From NCBI RefSeq assembly GCF_020509005.1, contig NC_063012.1, forward strand, positions 1,922,001 to 1,986,000: a stretch of DNA of 64,000 nucleotides, read 5' to 3'. Source of the DNA: Fulvia fulva (Eukaryota > Ascomycota > Dothideomycetes > Mycosphaerellales > Mycosphaerellaceae). The stretch's first letter is position 1; the number at the start of each line of letters is the position of its first letter. The position numbers and the translations under genes were made by a program. The notes under the pieces were generated by a model, which did not search any database, was not told where the DNA came from, and worked only from the letters and a program-made list of their open reading frames with translations. Positions 17,336 to 29,900 of the stretch are shown here, piece by piece.

Positions 17336-19775
17336 ATGGCCGTTCCAGAGCATGTACCGCAGCCAGTATGGTTTCCCTCCAATGCCGGCACGACACCTAT
17401 GGACGGCTATCGACGACACATTAACAGGAAGTTCTACCAGAATCTGAAGACTACCCAAGATGTACATAGATGGAGTGTCCACCGGCCCCAGGACTTCTGG
17501 ATCCATCTGTGGAAATGGCTGAAGCTGACGCCTGCTCTACCTCCAGGAACGACACAGGCTTACGACCCAGCCATCCCCATGAGCCAAAATCCTGAATTCT
17601 TTCCAGGTCTACAGATGAACTACGCAGAGAATGCGCTCTTCTCAAATCCAAATGACGATGCTGTTGCCCTCATTGGCCTTCGAGATGACACCAACCTCGA
17701 TGCAACCGACGGCGAGACTTTGACTTGGCATCAATACAGAGAGCAGGTACGTCTCACTGCAAGTGCATTGAAGCATTGCGGCGTAAAGAAGGGCGATAGA
17801 GTCGCCGCTGTTGTCGCAACCTCGATGTGGGCCGTGGTGCTATACCACGCATCAGCCAGCATGGGAGCAATCTTCACATCGATCAGTCCTGACCTTGGTT
17901 CGGAAGGGTGTGTGTCCCGATTGCAGCAGGTTACTCCTACCATACTCTTCGTGGACTCCCATACGGTATACAAGGGAAAGACTGTGTCCACATCCTCGAA
18001 GTTGGACAGCATTATGGAACGTCTCGAACCGAAGCCTCTGGTCTATGTCGTGCCAATAGAGCCGGAACGTACAAAGCATCAGACGATCGACCACTTCCTG
18101 GAAATGGCTGATCCGGCTGATCCTTTGGTCTTCACTCGCGTACCGTTCAATTACCCACTCTTAATATGCTACTCCTCAGGCACGACCGGTGCACCCAAGT
18201 GTATAGTACACCAGCACGGCCTCATCCTACAGCTGAAAAAGATTGCCGGTGAGTACCGGTGAACATATACGTTTGCGAAATGGATAACCACTGACTAGGA
18301 CCAGTCCTTCATAACTCTTCAACTCCAGACGATATCATCTTGCAGTACTCCTCGACTTCATGGGTTGTTTTCTATGTAATGTGCGGGTACATTGCCGCCG
18401 GTGCTAAGACAATACTGTACAACGGCAGTCCGGTGAGTCTTTCATTTCGTTAGAACGACGAGCAACTGATCGATCTGCGTCTTAGATGTACCCAGACACC
18501 AATCAGCTTCTGCGAATGATTCAGAAGTATCGCGTGACCTACTTCGGTACCTCACCACGATATCTGCTTGAGCTAGAAATGAGCAAGGGCATACCGAAGA
18601 ACGATTTCGACTTGTCTTCCTTGCGTATAGTCTATACGACTGGCGCCACTCTATCGTCAGAACAGTACCGATGGTTCTACCGCTCGTTTCCAGCCCATAT
18701 CCACCTTTGCAATACAGCTGGAGGGACAGACATAGCAACATCACTGATCGCAGCCGACCCTTGTGGCCCGATATATGCTGGAGAGTTAGTATATGTATCG
18801 ACTGAACCGATGTTGGTGGTCTGGCTGACTCAAACCCCTTGGCAGGATGCAGATACTTGCGCTTGGGCACGACGTGGATATTGCAGACCCCGAGACTGGC
18901 GACTCTATCATGATGTCTGGTGAAGCTGGAGAACTCATTATCAGGTCGCCATTCCCTAGCATGCCTTGCTTCTTTTGGTAAGTCCTTCAAGCCTTCGCTC
19001 CATATCCCCTCGTCCAGTTCAGGCACTGACAGCTTCTTCACAGGGGGGACCACGATGGATCACGATATAGATCTTCTTACTTCGAACGATTCCATGGAAT
19101 AGATGTATGGGCGCAGCACGATTGGCTTCAATACAACCCGAAGACTGGAGGCATGATCATGCATGGACGATCTGACGGGGTCTTGAGTCGGTCTCGCAAC
19201 ACACTTCTAGTCACTCCAAGCACTGACATGTCTTACAGATCCGTCTGGCATTCGCTTTGGCTCTGGAGAAGTAAGTATAGCCTATACGTCGAATGAAGAG
19301 CACGACGCTTCTCACGTGCATGTGCTGATCATGGCGCTAGATCTACTCAATAGTCGAGTCTCCACTCTTCACTGACCAGATATCGAATAGTCTCTGTGTG
19401 GGGCGCAGAAGGCCACAAGATAAGGACGAAGATGGTCCGTAAAGGCATCGCGACTCGTGAACTCATATGAACTGACAGATTACAGTGTTCCTTTTCGTGG
19501 TCATGTTACCTAGTCAGCAACTGACTCCAGAACTATCTCAGAAGATCAAAGCAGCAATCAAGAATGGACTATCGCCTCGCCACGTTCCCAAATTTTTGAT
19601 AGCAGTGCCAGAAATCCCGACTACCATCAACGGCAAGAAGGTCGAGGCTGCTGTGAAACAGACGATCAGCGGCAAAGACATCATACCAAGCAACACCGTC
19701 TCGAATCCAGGATCGATCGACTTCTTCAAGCGGTTCCGAGAGCTCGAACATGAGCCAAGAGCGAGCAGACTATAG
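17336..19775 (+). CDS. Acetoacetyl-CoA synthetase (eight exons)
   Basis: Spliced by hand: 17336-18248, 18305-18432, 18486-18784, 18846-18977, 19044-19186, 19239-19270, 19341-19434, 19486-19775. The sum is 2031 nt (676 aa), in frame throughout. It activates acetoacetate with ATP and CoA in the cytosol (ANL superfamily). The N-terminal ACAS-type region (NRKFYQ...DFWIHLWKW, FPGLQMNYAENALF) is followed by the ATP-binding A3 motif SSGTTGAPK at 280-288. After the first intron come LQYSSTSWVVFYVM and TSPRYLLELE, then NTAGGTDIA and GEAGELIIRSPFPSMPCFFW, SDGVLNPSGIRFGSGEIYS across two introns, GRRRPQDKDED, LSPRHVPKFLIAVPEIP, and NGKKVEAAVKQ with the A10 lysine. All seven introns are 52-70 nt and most have CTGAC-like branches. 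Two donors are weak (GTCGGT at 19187, GTCCGT at 19435). It is the last cellular gene; the repeat block begins about 290 bp downstream and no RIP is evident in it. Confidence 0.92.
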
Positions 19776-20302
19776 TCGGTCGAAAGGTCTGCCAGCTCGT
19801 TGCACTACGATAGATGCGAAGATGACTCTGTGGTCAAAGGAAGACTTCGCCGAGCTGTTACATCAAGAGCGTACAATAGAGACAGGGCTTGATTGCACGG
19901 AGATATTGTCAAGCTTCACTAAATAGGCAGCTCAAATTGCATGACGAGAGTGTGCATCTGCGACAAGCGCCCAAATGCTTGACGATCTGTGCATGTCTGC
20001 TCGACGGGATGCTTGCCGCTGCTTTGTACAGATCACTGCAGAAAATTCTAACCGGGGTCACCAAACTTTAAGATTCTATAGTAATACAACACTACTACCT
20101 TATTTCTCTATATATAGCAGTCCTATTACGTTTAATAAGTGTTTATCTAGTACGCCTAAAGTTATTATATCTATTAATCTAGTTAGGCCGTTATATCTAC
20201 TACTATCGTAAGTTACGTAGCCCTCTAAGTATAAGCCCGTATCTCCTAATTACTACTTCTACTTCTACTAACCGGTTATTTACCTACCGCTATACCTACT
20301 AT
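19776..20302. other. Gene-to-repeat boundary
   Basis: 19776-20060 is normal unique sequence (presumed 3' UTR and spacer). From about 20070 the sequence abruptly becomes TpA-rich and CpA/TpG-poor, the RIP signature. About 230 bp (20070-20302) of this material does not match any of the elements I could define. Confidence 0.6.
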
Positions 20303-20572
20303 ATAGATAGATAGATTATTCATTTGCCTATTTTAGTGCCTCTTAGCCTATATAGGTCTCTCGCTATAGAGTATATTTATGTAGGTAGGAAACCCGAGTA
20401 ACGGGTAAAAACCTCCTCTCCCTCTCCTTAGATTTGTCCTTCTCTTGTTCTTCCCGTTTTCCTCCCTTTAGGGTACGCTAGTATTATAGTTATTACCCTA
20501 TGACTACCTTACCCGTAGCCCTAGTTCTGTCCTCCTCTTTATTCCCTATTCCTCTATCCTCCTCCTTATCTC
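20303..20572 (-). mobile_element. LINE E, 3' end (split by LTR1)
   Basis: The 3' terminal 270 bp of a non-LTR retrotransposon on minus, ending in a (TATC)n tail, read here as repeated GATA at 20305-20316. It resembles the 3' end of LINE F at 62618-62860 (GTAGGAAACC, GGTAAAAACCTCCTCTCC, pyrimidine-rich tract). It resumes at 48302 after the LTR1 insertion: the pyrimidine tract and the TSD ATCTC flank both breakpoints. Confidence 0.75.
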
Positions 20573-20722
20573 TATTACGGGCAGTGATCTATAAGACGAT
20601 AATGTAGGGTTGCCGTAAAACAAGCGTTATTTAGTAAGGCTACGAAAGAGAAGCGCGAAGCGTACGAGATATATAAGGAAGCGCTAAGGCGCGCGACGTT
20701 ACGGTAGTAGTAAACCGTAATA
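20573..20722 (-). repeat. LTR1, left LTR (heavily RIP-mutated)
   Basis: 150 bp. It differs from its partner at 48147-48296 almost only by C-to-T and G-to-A changes. Confidence 0.88.
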
Positions 20723-23072
20723 GTACCCCCCCTTTAGATCGCTATCCGTCCTCTGACGGCTCTGTCTCTATAGTAGTATATCTACGAAAACTATATTATC
20801 CTCTAGTCTACCTTATTTAGCTTAAGCATCCTCTAAACCCTTAATATCCTCCTTACTATCGATTACTATATCCGTCGGGCGGCTAAGCTAGTACGGCTAT
20901 ATAGAGGCTTAGGGTGTATAGCGACATCCTTGTTCTAACGCTTATTAGAGAGACTTCTATCCGTTATTATCCTTATATAAGTAGGTATACGCGGTTCTAT
21001 AGTAGCCCTAGCGTATTAAGTATCTAAGCCTATATCTATAGCGTTCGTTTCTATAGAGCTTTATAGGTTAACTATAGGCGTATCGATACTGGCTATAGGA
21101 TAAAACTCTATCGTACTCGTATCAAGTCTTGTAGAGCGGCGTAACGTCCTTACTTATAGCTTAGACGCCGTTACGGGCGTATTAGTTTATAGTATAACTA
21201 CCGGTATAGACGTACTCGCGTTCTCCGTAGGCACCTACCTAGACTTAGTATAAGATCGTAGTATACTAGTAACTCGGTCCTTATTAGGTACCTAGTCGTA
21301 CGGCGGCTTAAAGTCGGCGGGTATAGACTTCGTCGGAAAGTTATAGTAGAAGTCTATAATAGAGGCGGCTACTCCTACTAATACTTCTAGTAGCTTCTAG
21401 CTCGGCTCGCGGTATCCTTTCTACTTTACTAGGTACTTATACTCGTCTTGCTTTAGTAGTAAGTATTTTAGTAGTCTTCCCTTTAGCTTAAAATATTTCC
21501 TATCGAGTATATCCTCTACGAAGTACTCTTCGGATGTTTCGCCGTCGTCGTCGCGGGTAATCTCGATTAGAGGCGGCGGTACTAGGATCTGTCTAGGTTC
21601 GGGGTTATTAGTAGCTAGTTATAGGAGCGAGGCGTAGAAAGTATTATAGAGATTACCTAACTAATCGGGTATTATAACGCGGTAAGCATTTTGATACGGG
21701 AGTACTACGGTGATCTCGTACGGCCCTACGTTCTTAATATCGAGCTTCTTAGACGGGCGTATTGTTAACTAGTTAGTAGTATTAATATAAACTTCGTCGC
21801 CGATGTTATAATTCGGAGGTAGCTAGCGATATACGTTTATAAAATCTACTTATAACGCTTAGGCTAACACAATTTCTTGCCTTAGATATACGTATATCTA
21901 GTTTATACGCTTAGTAAACGTATTCGTAGATTCTATATCGAGTCGTTACTTATAGGGTATAAGCTTTATAGGGGTAGTTAGACTAGTATCCGTAAATTCT
22001 AGGTTACGACTAGTATTAGTATAGAAGGGTAATACTCTAGTAGTAGCTAATATATAAATGTTAGTAGTAAACTCGGCAAGTAGTAACTAATCGACCTAAT
22101 TATCTTAGGCGTAGTTAATATAGGCCCTAAGGTAACGTTCTATAACCTTATTCGTATTTTTAGACTATCTATCGGATTCTAGGTAAAAGGCTGTCGATAG
22201 TCGTTATTAAATACCGAGTAGGGAGCAAACTCGTCTCTAGAACGTAGACGTCTACTAGGAGCCCCGATCCGAGACAATGCTCTTAGGAATACTATAACAT
22301 ACAAAGATATAGCGGATAAAGATATATACGATATATAGGGCATCTATCTATAGCACTAGGATTAGGTGTCTCTCCTGAGTAAGCCTATCCGTAACTATAA
22401 GAACGTTCTTATACGTTTGTCTATCGGTTAAGCTCTTACTTACGGACAAATCTATAACGAAGTTAATAGCGATATCCTCCTATACTCCGAAGGGTACCGG
22501 TAATAGTATAAGGAGGCCCTAATACTACTAATTTGACGGAACCGTTATTCTATATATAATATAATTACGGACGAATCTCTTAACCGTTTATACTATACGT
22601 AGCTAGCGGTAGTATCTACTAATCAACTCGAATGTCTTTTTACGGCCGGGATGCCTAGCCGCGGGTATGTTATAGAAACGTTTCGTAATTAGAGTACAAA
22701 GTTCTACTACGCTAGTAACTTCTAGGACAAATAAGCTATATCCTCCGTAGGCGTTCTTTATATAGATTATACTATCTTCTACTTTAGACGTACGATCGTC
22801 GATCTTGTATTTACGTAATAGGGGTACTTACTAGTTCTAGGATATCTATTATATAGTAGCCTAAACGGTCTCTTCGTTATATAGAGCCTTAACTTATATA
22901 AGTAAATCCTACTATACTACCTACTACGCTACCTCCCCCTCCTATAGCTCGCTTAAATTGAGCTTAATATCGAGGCGAGCGGGCGGTAGGATAACCTAGC
23001 TCTAATACTATAGACGTGGATCGCTTAGATCCGACGGTAGATCTTACGATTGTCTAGTAAGACTATTAGGCT
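20723..23072 (-). pseudogene. LTR1 pol 3' part: integrase and chromodomain (RIP-degraded)
   Basis: A polypurine tract (GGGGGGG on minus, 20726-20732) lies just inside the LTR. At about 21380-21470 the minus strand reads a chromodomain-like block (EYKYLVK*KGYREPSWKLLE with a stop in place of the expected Trp), the C-terminal module of chromoviral integrases. Between about 21600 and 23070 are degraded integrase sequences matching in layout the corresponding parts of LTR2 (34000-35050) and LTR3 (53850-55130). Many stops arise from TGG and CAG codons. Confidence 0.7.
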
Positions 23073-23086
23073 TTATGCCCTATATA

Positions 23087-26000
23087 GATAGATAGATGTT
23101 TCATTAAGCTGTTATAGTGCCCTTTGGCCTATATAGCTATACTATCTTATTTTTGTATATATAGAGGGGAAACCGTATTAGTAAAATCCCTCCTCCTTCC
23201 CGCCTGTCTTTTCCCCCTAGTTATCGTCTTAGGTTTCCCTTATTAGGGGTACGCTAGTGTTATAGGCCTGCCCTAATAACTACCCTATCTATAACCCCCC
23301 TAGCTTCCGCCTCTTATCTATCTACTCCTCCGTCTCGCTAGCGAGGCTAAACTACTAGAGGTATCCCTACTATAGTATCTACCGAGAGATTTGGCGAATA
23401 TTACCTTTATCCCTTATAATTGACTTATAGTCTCTCCTTCCCGCTTAGTGCCTCTAATTTCCCCTACCTCTCGCCTACTACGGGAATCGTAGTAGTATAT
23501 ATTCTAGGTTTTACGATAGGTAGCTATACTAGTAGGCTAGGCTATAGATGTCTAGTACGCGTCTCCTAAATAGGTAGGCCCTTAATCTAATATGTTCGGA
23601 CCTGATTTGGATCGCTATACTTGCTTCGGCCCTTGTTAGGTCCCTATATAGCTAGTAATTATGTCTCTAGAAGGCTCGGAGTACTATCGGGCCTATTGTC
23701 TTAGGGGGCTTCCTTTTCTAGTCCTACTCCTATAGATAGCTCGTAATCTATTCCGCTAGGCTTTAGGTCTTAGCCTTACTCCCGCCGGCCTAGCGAGTCC
23801 TACGCTCCTCCTCTTTTCGTACTAGCTATTCGGTGCTTATCTATACGGCCGTAAAGGTAGTAAGGTCATCCTCTTTTTAGCTTGTCCTATGTCCGGCCCC
23901 TCTCCGGTAGCGGCTTTCTATCTTATTCTTTACCTCCTAGATCGTAGTTTATACTAGGTAATCTATCGTCTTTATCGCGTATTAAATTCTTATTCCCCGG
24001 ATATACTAGCCGATTAGTAGTGTTCCTGTCTCTATTTCTACCGTACTTATTAACGTTATCTTATATACGCCTAGTATCCTACGTAGGTTGCCTACCTATA
24101 TCCTGTTTAGGGGTTGCTCTATCCGTTTCGGGATCGGCTTGCCTACGCCTCCAATTCCCTAAATCTGTGCCTACTATAATATAGCTAGTCTAACGATCGC
24201 CTTATATATTACTCTTGCCTTATCGAATGTTACTCCCTATATAGATGCCGTAAGCCTCTTTATCGAGGCTTTGTTAACTGACGCTCGACTCTAGGCTTTC
24301 TTAATCTATACATTCTAGCTTAGCTTTAGGTCGAGCTAGATCCCTAGTACTCGTAGCTCCGCTAATAGCTTAGTCTCGTAGCCTTAGATTCTTACCGCCG
24401 CCTTTATATTATAGTATATCCTCGCTTTACTAAAGTGTATAAGTTAGTACTTTTTAGGGGCGAACCGGACACTATACTTCTTTGCCTACTCCTCGTATTT
24501 CTTGTGCCTATCTTTAAGGAGGCGACAGTTCTCTTCTATCGAGTCTAACTAGGCTAGAATGTTTGTATCGTCTACGAACCCTAATACTAAGGTTTACGGA
24601 GAGGTAAGTAGGGGGATTAGATTAGACATAAATATTAGAAATAGGATAGGGGAGAGAGTAGATCCCTAAGGTATTCTAGCCTCTACCTTTACCGGGTCGG
24701 ACGTAAACCTTCCTAGGACTAGGTATGTCGTCCGTTCCTAGAGAAAGGAGTAGACGAACTTCGTTACCTACTAGGGGATGCCTTTCTACTATAGGATATA
24801 TATTAGCCTTTAGTATAAGACATTATCGAAGGCTCCTACGATATCGAGGGATAGTAAGGACGCCGCTCGGTTCCTACCGTAGTACTAGAGGGTCTAAATT
24901 TGCTCCGTAATTAGCTCTATTACTATTAGTGTCGATCGCTAGCTTCTTCCCCCTATCTATAGTACTAGGAGTACGTAGTTGTCCTCGGCTAGCTACGTAA
25001 GTCTCTAGGCTACTATCTTTTCTAGGACCTTCCCTATCGTGTTTAGAAGTGCGATTAGTCTATACGACTTAGGCTAAGTATAGTCCTCCTTCTATAGCTT
25101 ACGTAGCACTACTGTTATAGACTCTCTATACGGCTTCGGGTGATACCCTAGCCGTAGGTACGCGGTAAATAGGTTTATAAGGCTCGGCGCGATCTCTTCT
25201 CTATACTCTTTTAGTAGTACGTTTAGTATCCTATCTAGGCCTAGGGCTTTTCGTCCTTTTAGCTTACTTATAACTCCTATTACTATATTAGAGCTAACCG
25301 CCTAATCTATGTCTAGGGGTTCCGGGTATATACTCGGGTCGATGTCCGTAAGGTCTGCCTCTACTTACGTCGAAAAGAAATGGTCGGCTAATACTTTTGC
25401 CTTGCCCCGGGGCGTAGCCTAGGCAATCCCTTCGCGGTCTACGATTAGGGGGAAGTAAGGGGCTTATTGCTCTTTAGGTAGTCGTGCCTATTTAGTAAGT
25501 CTCTACATCTATTCCGGGTTTTCTATAACGAGCCCGATCGTTGCTCTCTAGTCCTATAGCTTATCGCGTCTTATCTATACCTTCTTCTCTTATGTCGCGC
25601 GACAGTATTACTCCTACGTCTCTTAGGTATGCTCCTTCGTCTACTATCGCCTTGCCCTTCTAGCCTCCTTTACCTTAATAGAGCATTTAGGGGTCTAGAA
25701 GGCCTTCTACTACGTTAAGGGCCGGAGTAACGGCGTATATTACTCCGCTACTTGCTATATAACCGAGGTAATCTGTTCCGCTGCTTGATCTAGCTAAGCT
25801 ATCGTCTCGAGTTCTCTATACTATAGTAGGTTCGCTATTAGGAAGCCTCTTATATCGTCCTAACGTGCCTTCTTCTAGTTACGGCGTAGTTCGCTTACTA
25901 GCTCCCCTATCGCCTTTACCCCTAGCGTCATTTAAATAGGGATATAGTCTAAGGAGGCTTCTAGCGCGTAGTTCGGTCGGCATTAGACTAGTCTCTCTTT

Positions 26001-26650
26001 AAGTTCTCGTAATAGAAAGTATAGGTCGATTATACTTATACTTATACGGGCCTTCTACGTCTATATTCCCTTTAGTATTACTAAGGCCATTCCGTAGCGT
26101 ACGGTTATATCTAGTAGCTTTCCCCCTAGAAACGCGTACGGGGGAGTGAATTCGAGTCCCTACTATAGGTAGTAGAGGTTAAAGTCGCCGAGGAGTACTT
26201 GCTTCGTATCTTAGCTTAGGGCCCGCTCTAGGTAGGCAAGGGTTCCTAGTTCCCTACTCGTCCGACCCCGCGGTAGCGGGTTATAAACGTTATAGATCTA
26301 GATAGAGCCTTATGTCGTGTCGATCTAGATTGATATTATGTCTCCTAGGTTACCCTACTACGGTAGTATAACCTTCTACGACTTAAGGTCTATAGTCTTG
26401 CTTACGTATATATATATCCTTAGGATAACGCCTCGTTAGCCCGCGATTACGGTGTAGTATCTCCGGTCATTATAAGTAGCTAGGAGTCCTATATAGGGGT
26501 TGATCTATAGTTCTTATACCGTAATAACGTAGTACCGTAGCGGGTCTAGCTCTTATAGAAAGTAGCGCTAGACCTTGTCCCTACTTTTGTTTACGTTATA
26601 CTATACGATAGTGATGTCGTCGTATAGTATCATTCGTTATCCGTAAGGTC
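23087..26650 (-). mobile_element. LINE B (5'-truncated non-LTR retrotransposon)
   Basis: Flanked by a 14-bp target duplication (23073-23086 and 26651-26664, TTATGCCCTATATA with one RIP difference). The 3' end is at 23087 with a GATA-repeat tail. On minus it reads, from the right, an APE-type endonuclease and then a reverse transcriptase with the FVDD box at 24567-24578 (intact). It is a close copy of LINE D: its 5' end corresponds to about 39415 in D, at the start of ORF2, so ORF1 is missing, the usual 5' truncation of LINEs. It is heavily RIP-mutated with many stops. Confidence 0.85.
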
Positions 26651-26944
26651 TTATACCCTATATACCTAGATAATAGGTGATTTTGAATACGAACTATACT
26701 AGGAACTATAACTAGCGTACCTACCGTCTATTAAGTTATTTCGTACTTATAAAGTATTCTAGGTTCTTATAATCGGAGTAGATAATAACGGGATTGTTAT
26801 CTATATCCTTCGTATTCTCGAAATCGGTGTCTATATTATCGTCTAAGGCTCGCTACTAGCTATATAACTAGATTCTCTTAAAGGCCCTAAAACACGATAT
26901 ATTCGAAAGCTCTTATTAAGGCTATTCTAACGATATATAAAGCA
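26651..26944 (-). pseudogene. LTR1 pol fragment (RNase H region)
   Basis: Matches the RNase-H region of LTR2 near 35520-35560 and LTR3 near 57220-57380 (shared TATAAA(G/C)TATTC(T/G)AGGTTCTTATA). It is cut off on the right by LINE C; the boundary is approximate. Confidence 0.6.
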
Positions 26945-29900
26945 GGCTACTACCCCTAGAATTGAGGGAGTTCTACCTTATTTAATCTAGATAGCTTGAA
27001 GTTCTCTTCACCCTGTTTCTTTAGCTCCAAACGCCGCGGAGGTACCTAGCTATATTAGGTAACTCCTAGGTAATAGTAGCCTAGGCTACGGTACTAACGG
27101 CGCCTACGGCTCTATAGGCGAAGCTCCCCTAAGACAACTAGTAGCAACTTATAGAGGACGTAAAAAGTATAGAAACTAACGATTAGCTCCTATACCGGTC
27201 TCTATAGGTAATGATCACTTAGCTACATACGGCGCTTATACTATCGTATTACCGAGGGCAATAAGAAATAAGGACGACGTCCTAGGCGATTAGTAAGGCC
27301 ACCCGGAATTAACACCCCTATAGCTAGGTATCCGTCGCGGTATCGATACTAGGCCCCCGCCTAACGTACGATATAGTTACAATCCGTATTATAGTAAAGA
27401 AAGACTAGGCCGAAGTTACGAAGCTATCGAATAAGGAGCTCGCCTAACGAATTAACTAACTAGGGGTAGTCGTAGTAAACTAATAGTCTAACGGTACTCT
27501 ATAGATCTATACTAGCTCTACTACTACTAGGAGGCACCTAGAGGCATAGCTATAGTAGGTACCTAAGGTTACGGTATTAGTAAAGGTCTTAACGAAGCAA
27601 TTTACGATCCTAGTCTACGATATGCCTAAGGAGTTCGACCTAACTAACTAAGGTCACCTACGTACTCTCTAAGAGGACAACCCGGTCACTCTTAACTCTC
27701 TAATCTAGAAGGCCACTTGGCTCTATAGGAAATGGCTAGAAGGTAAGAAGGCCTCGGCGCTAATAGTATAGCTATAAGACGCGAAAGCGGCGGATCTAGC
27801 GTTAGAACAAGGCCTAATCTAGTAATATAGCCTTAAGATAGTAGAAAAGCACTCCTTATTCTTTCGTGTCCTCTAATACTTCAAATACTAACAGTATAGA
27901 TACTAAACCTACACGTATATAAACAAGTAGGCCTACTCGAACTATATAGGAGACTATATGTCTAGGGACTATATATCGGCTACGAGACGGTACGCGAACT
28001 GTCCGGGGCACTACCTATCGTATAGCGCGGAATGCCTATAGCGGAAACTAGCGAAAAACAAGGCAATTATAAACAGAACCGTCGCCCTAAGATTCTACGG
28101 CGACCGTAAGGCTAGCCTATACCGGAACTAGCTAGCGGCGGTCGGGTATAAGCGCCCTAGGGCCGAGAATGATATAAAGGATACGTAACCTAGGGCGTAC
28201 GGGAGGCCACGTGCTCTACTAGCTACGGCGAGGGAATCTAACTAGGCCCGGCTCCCCTTTAGTATATAGCCGATAGGCGTAGACTAGGACGTATAAGGTA
28301 GTAGGATATAGGACGCTATAGAGGAAATAATTGTTGATACCGATAACTAGCCTCGATACGCTTAGCATTATCTAGTATAACGTTAGCTATAGCAAGGATA
28401 TAGTCTAGAACCATTTCCTATACGAGGCGGACCCGTACGTCTACTATGTCCTAGTAATCTAGGAGCTATAGATTAACCCGTACTATAAGAGACTAACGAC
28501 CTATAAGTTACTAGGCTATAAGATATACCTACGAGGCGACGGTAGACCCCGTACGTACTTCTATATTAGCAAGGACATACTAGAATCCGACTAGGAGGTA
28601 GTATACTACGTAGACAAAGAAGGCGGGGGCGATATTACCTCCCTCTACGTAGGTAGTACCTAGATATACAACCTATATATATAACCGCTAGCCTCGAGGT
28701 CTAGCCGCGACCTTAGGGTCTATAGACACCTAGATAGTACGCTTAAGAGACAAGGGTACTACATCGTAGTAGGAGACTTTAACGTACACTACCCTTCCTA
28801 GGAAAGCCTTATATAGCCGTACCCTATAGCCGACGAAGTACTCGACTTAATAGCGAGTAACGTAATTGCCCTTAATACCCCGAAGGACCTAGGCACCTAG
28901 AAGAGAGGGGGACTCTAAGGCACGATCGACCTCTCCTAGATCTTAGATAGCTACTACTATACGGTAACCTACTATAGGATCGAACATAAACTCGAGGCGT
29001 CGTTAGACTATATACTAGTTAGGACCTCTATTACGATATAGATATAACGTATACTAGCGAGAACCCCTAAGCTAAACTAGGGAAAGGCCTACTAGGCCAA
29101 TATCTAGGCGTACCTCGATAACTCCGAGAGGCTAGTCTAGATCGCGTAGTAGTAATATATTAGTAAAGACGAGATAGACGAGGCAGTCTAAGGGTTAATA
29201 GACAAAATAAGAGAAGCGACCTTACTTTACGTTCCGCTTACCTAACTAACGATATAGTCCAAACTATACTAGACGTCGAAGTGTACTACGGTAGTAAGAG
29301 AAGTAAGGAGAGCCCGCCGGGTATAGACGAGCAGCTATAGCGAGAAGGCCTAGAACGTATATAGGGAGGCATACTAATAGAAGAAAGCTATAATACGGAG
29401 GGAGAAAGTAGTCGGCTAGAGGGCTATAGTAGAAGAAATTACCGGCAAGCTAGCGAAGATATAGAAGCTAGCAAAATGGGCCCGATAGGACTCTATATAG
29501 GGCCCCTCCTTTTCTATCCTAGCGCTATAATCGCCTAGTAGCCCGGTTAGCGACCCCGAGGCTAAGGCGCGTCTACTAGCTAGTAAGTTCTTCCCGCCCC
29601 TAGTTAAGGCTAATCTAAGCGACATAAACAGCTCTACTCCCCTAGCCCCTAGTATCGCGGTCTAATAGGAGGTGTCCGAGGGAGAAGTTGCCGCTATACT
29701 TAGGAAGTTACCGGCGAAGAAAGCCCCGGGGCCGGATAGGATCCTAAACGAGCTACTAAAGAAGTATAGAGATTAACTAGCCATAGTAGTTATAGCGATC
29801 TTTAACGCCTACCTATAGACCGGATACTACCCGATAGCATTTAAACAATCGACGATAGTAGTCCTACGTAAGCTATAAAAGGAAGACTATACGTAGGTAA

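Noticed and set aside
24725..24910. 61-codon plus frame, similar to one on minus at 41147-41332
   Set aside because: The two frames match because LINEs B and D are copies of one element; both are antisense to the reverse transcriptase.
26140..26180. TTCGAGTCCC resembling a tRNA T-loop
   Set aside because: It lies in the LINE B endonuclease region (same as LINE D GGGACTCGAATTC) and no cloverleaf partner sequence is present.
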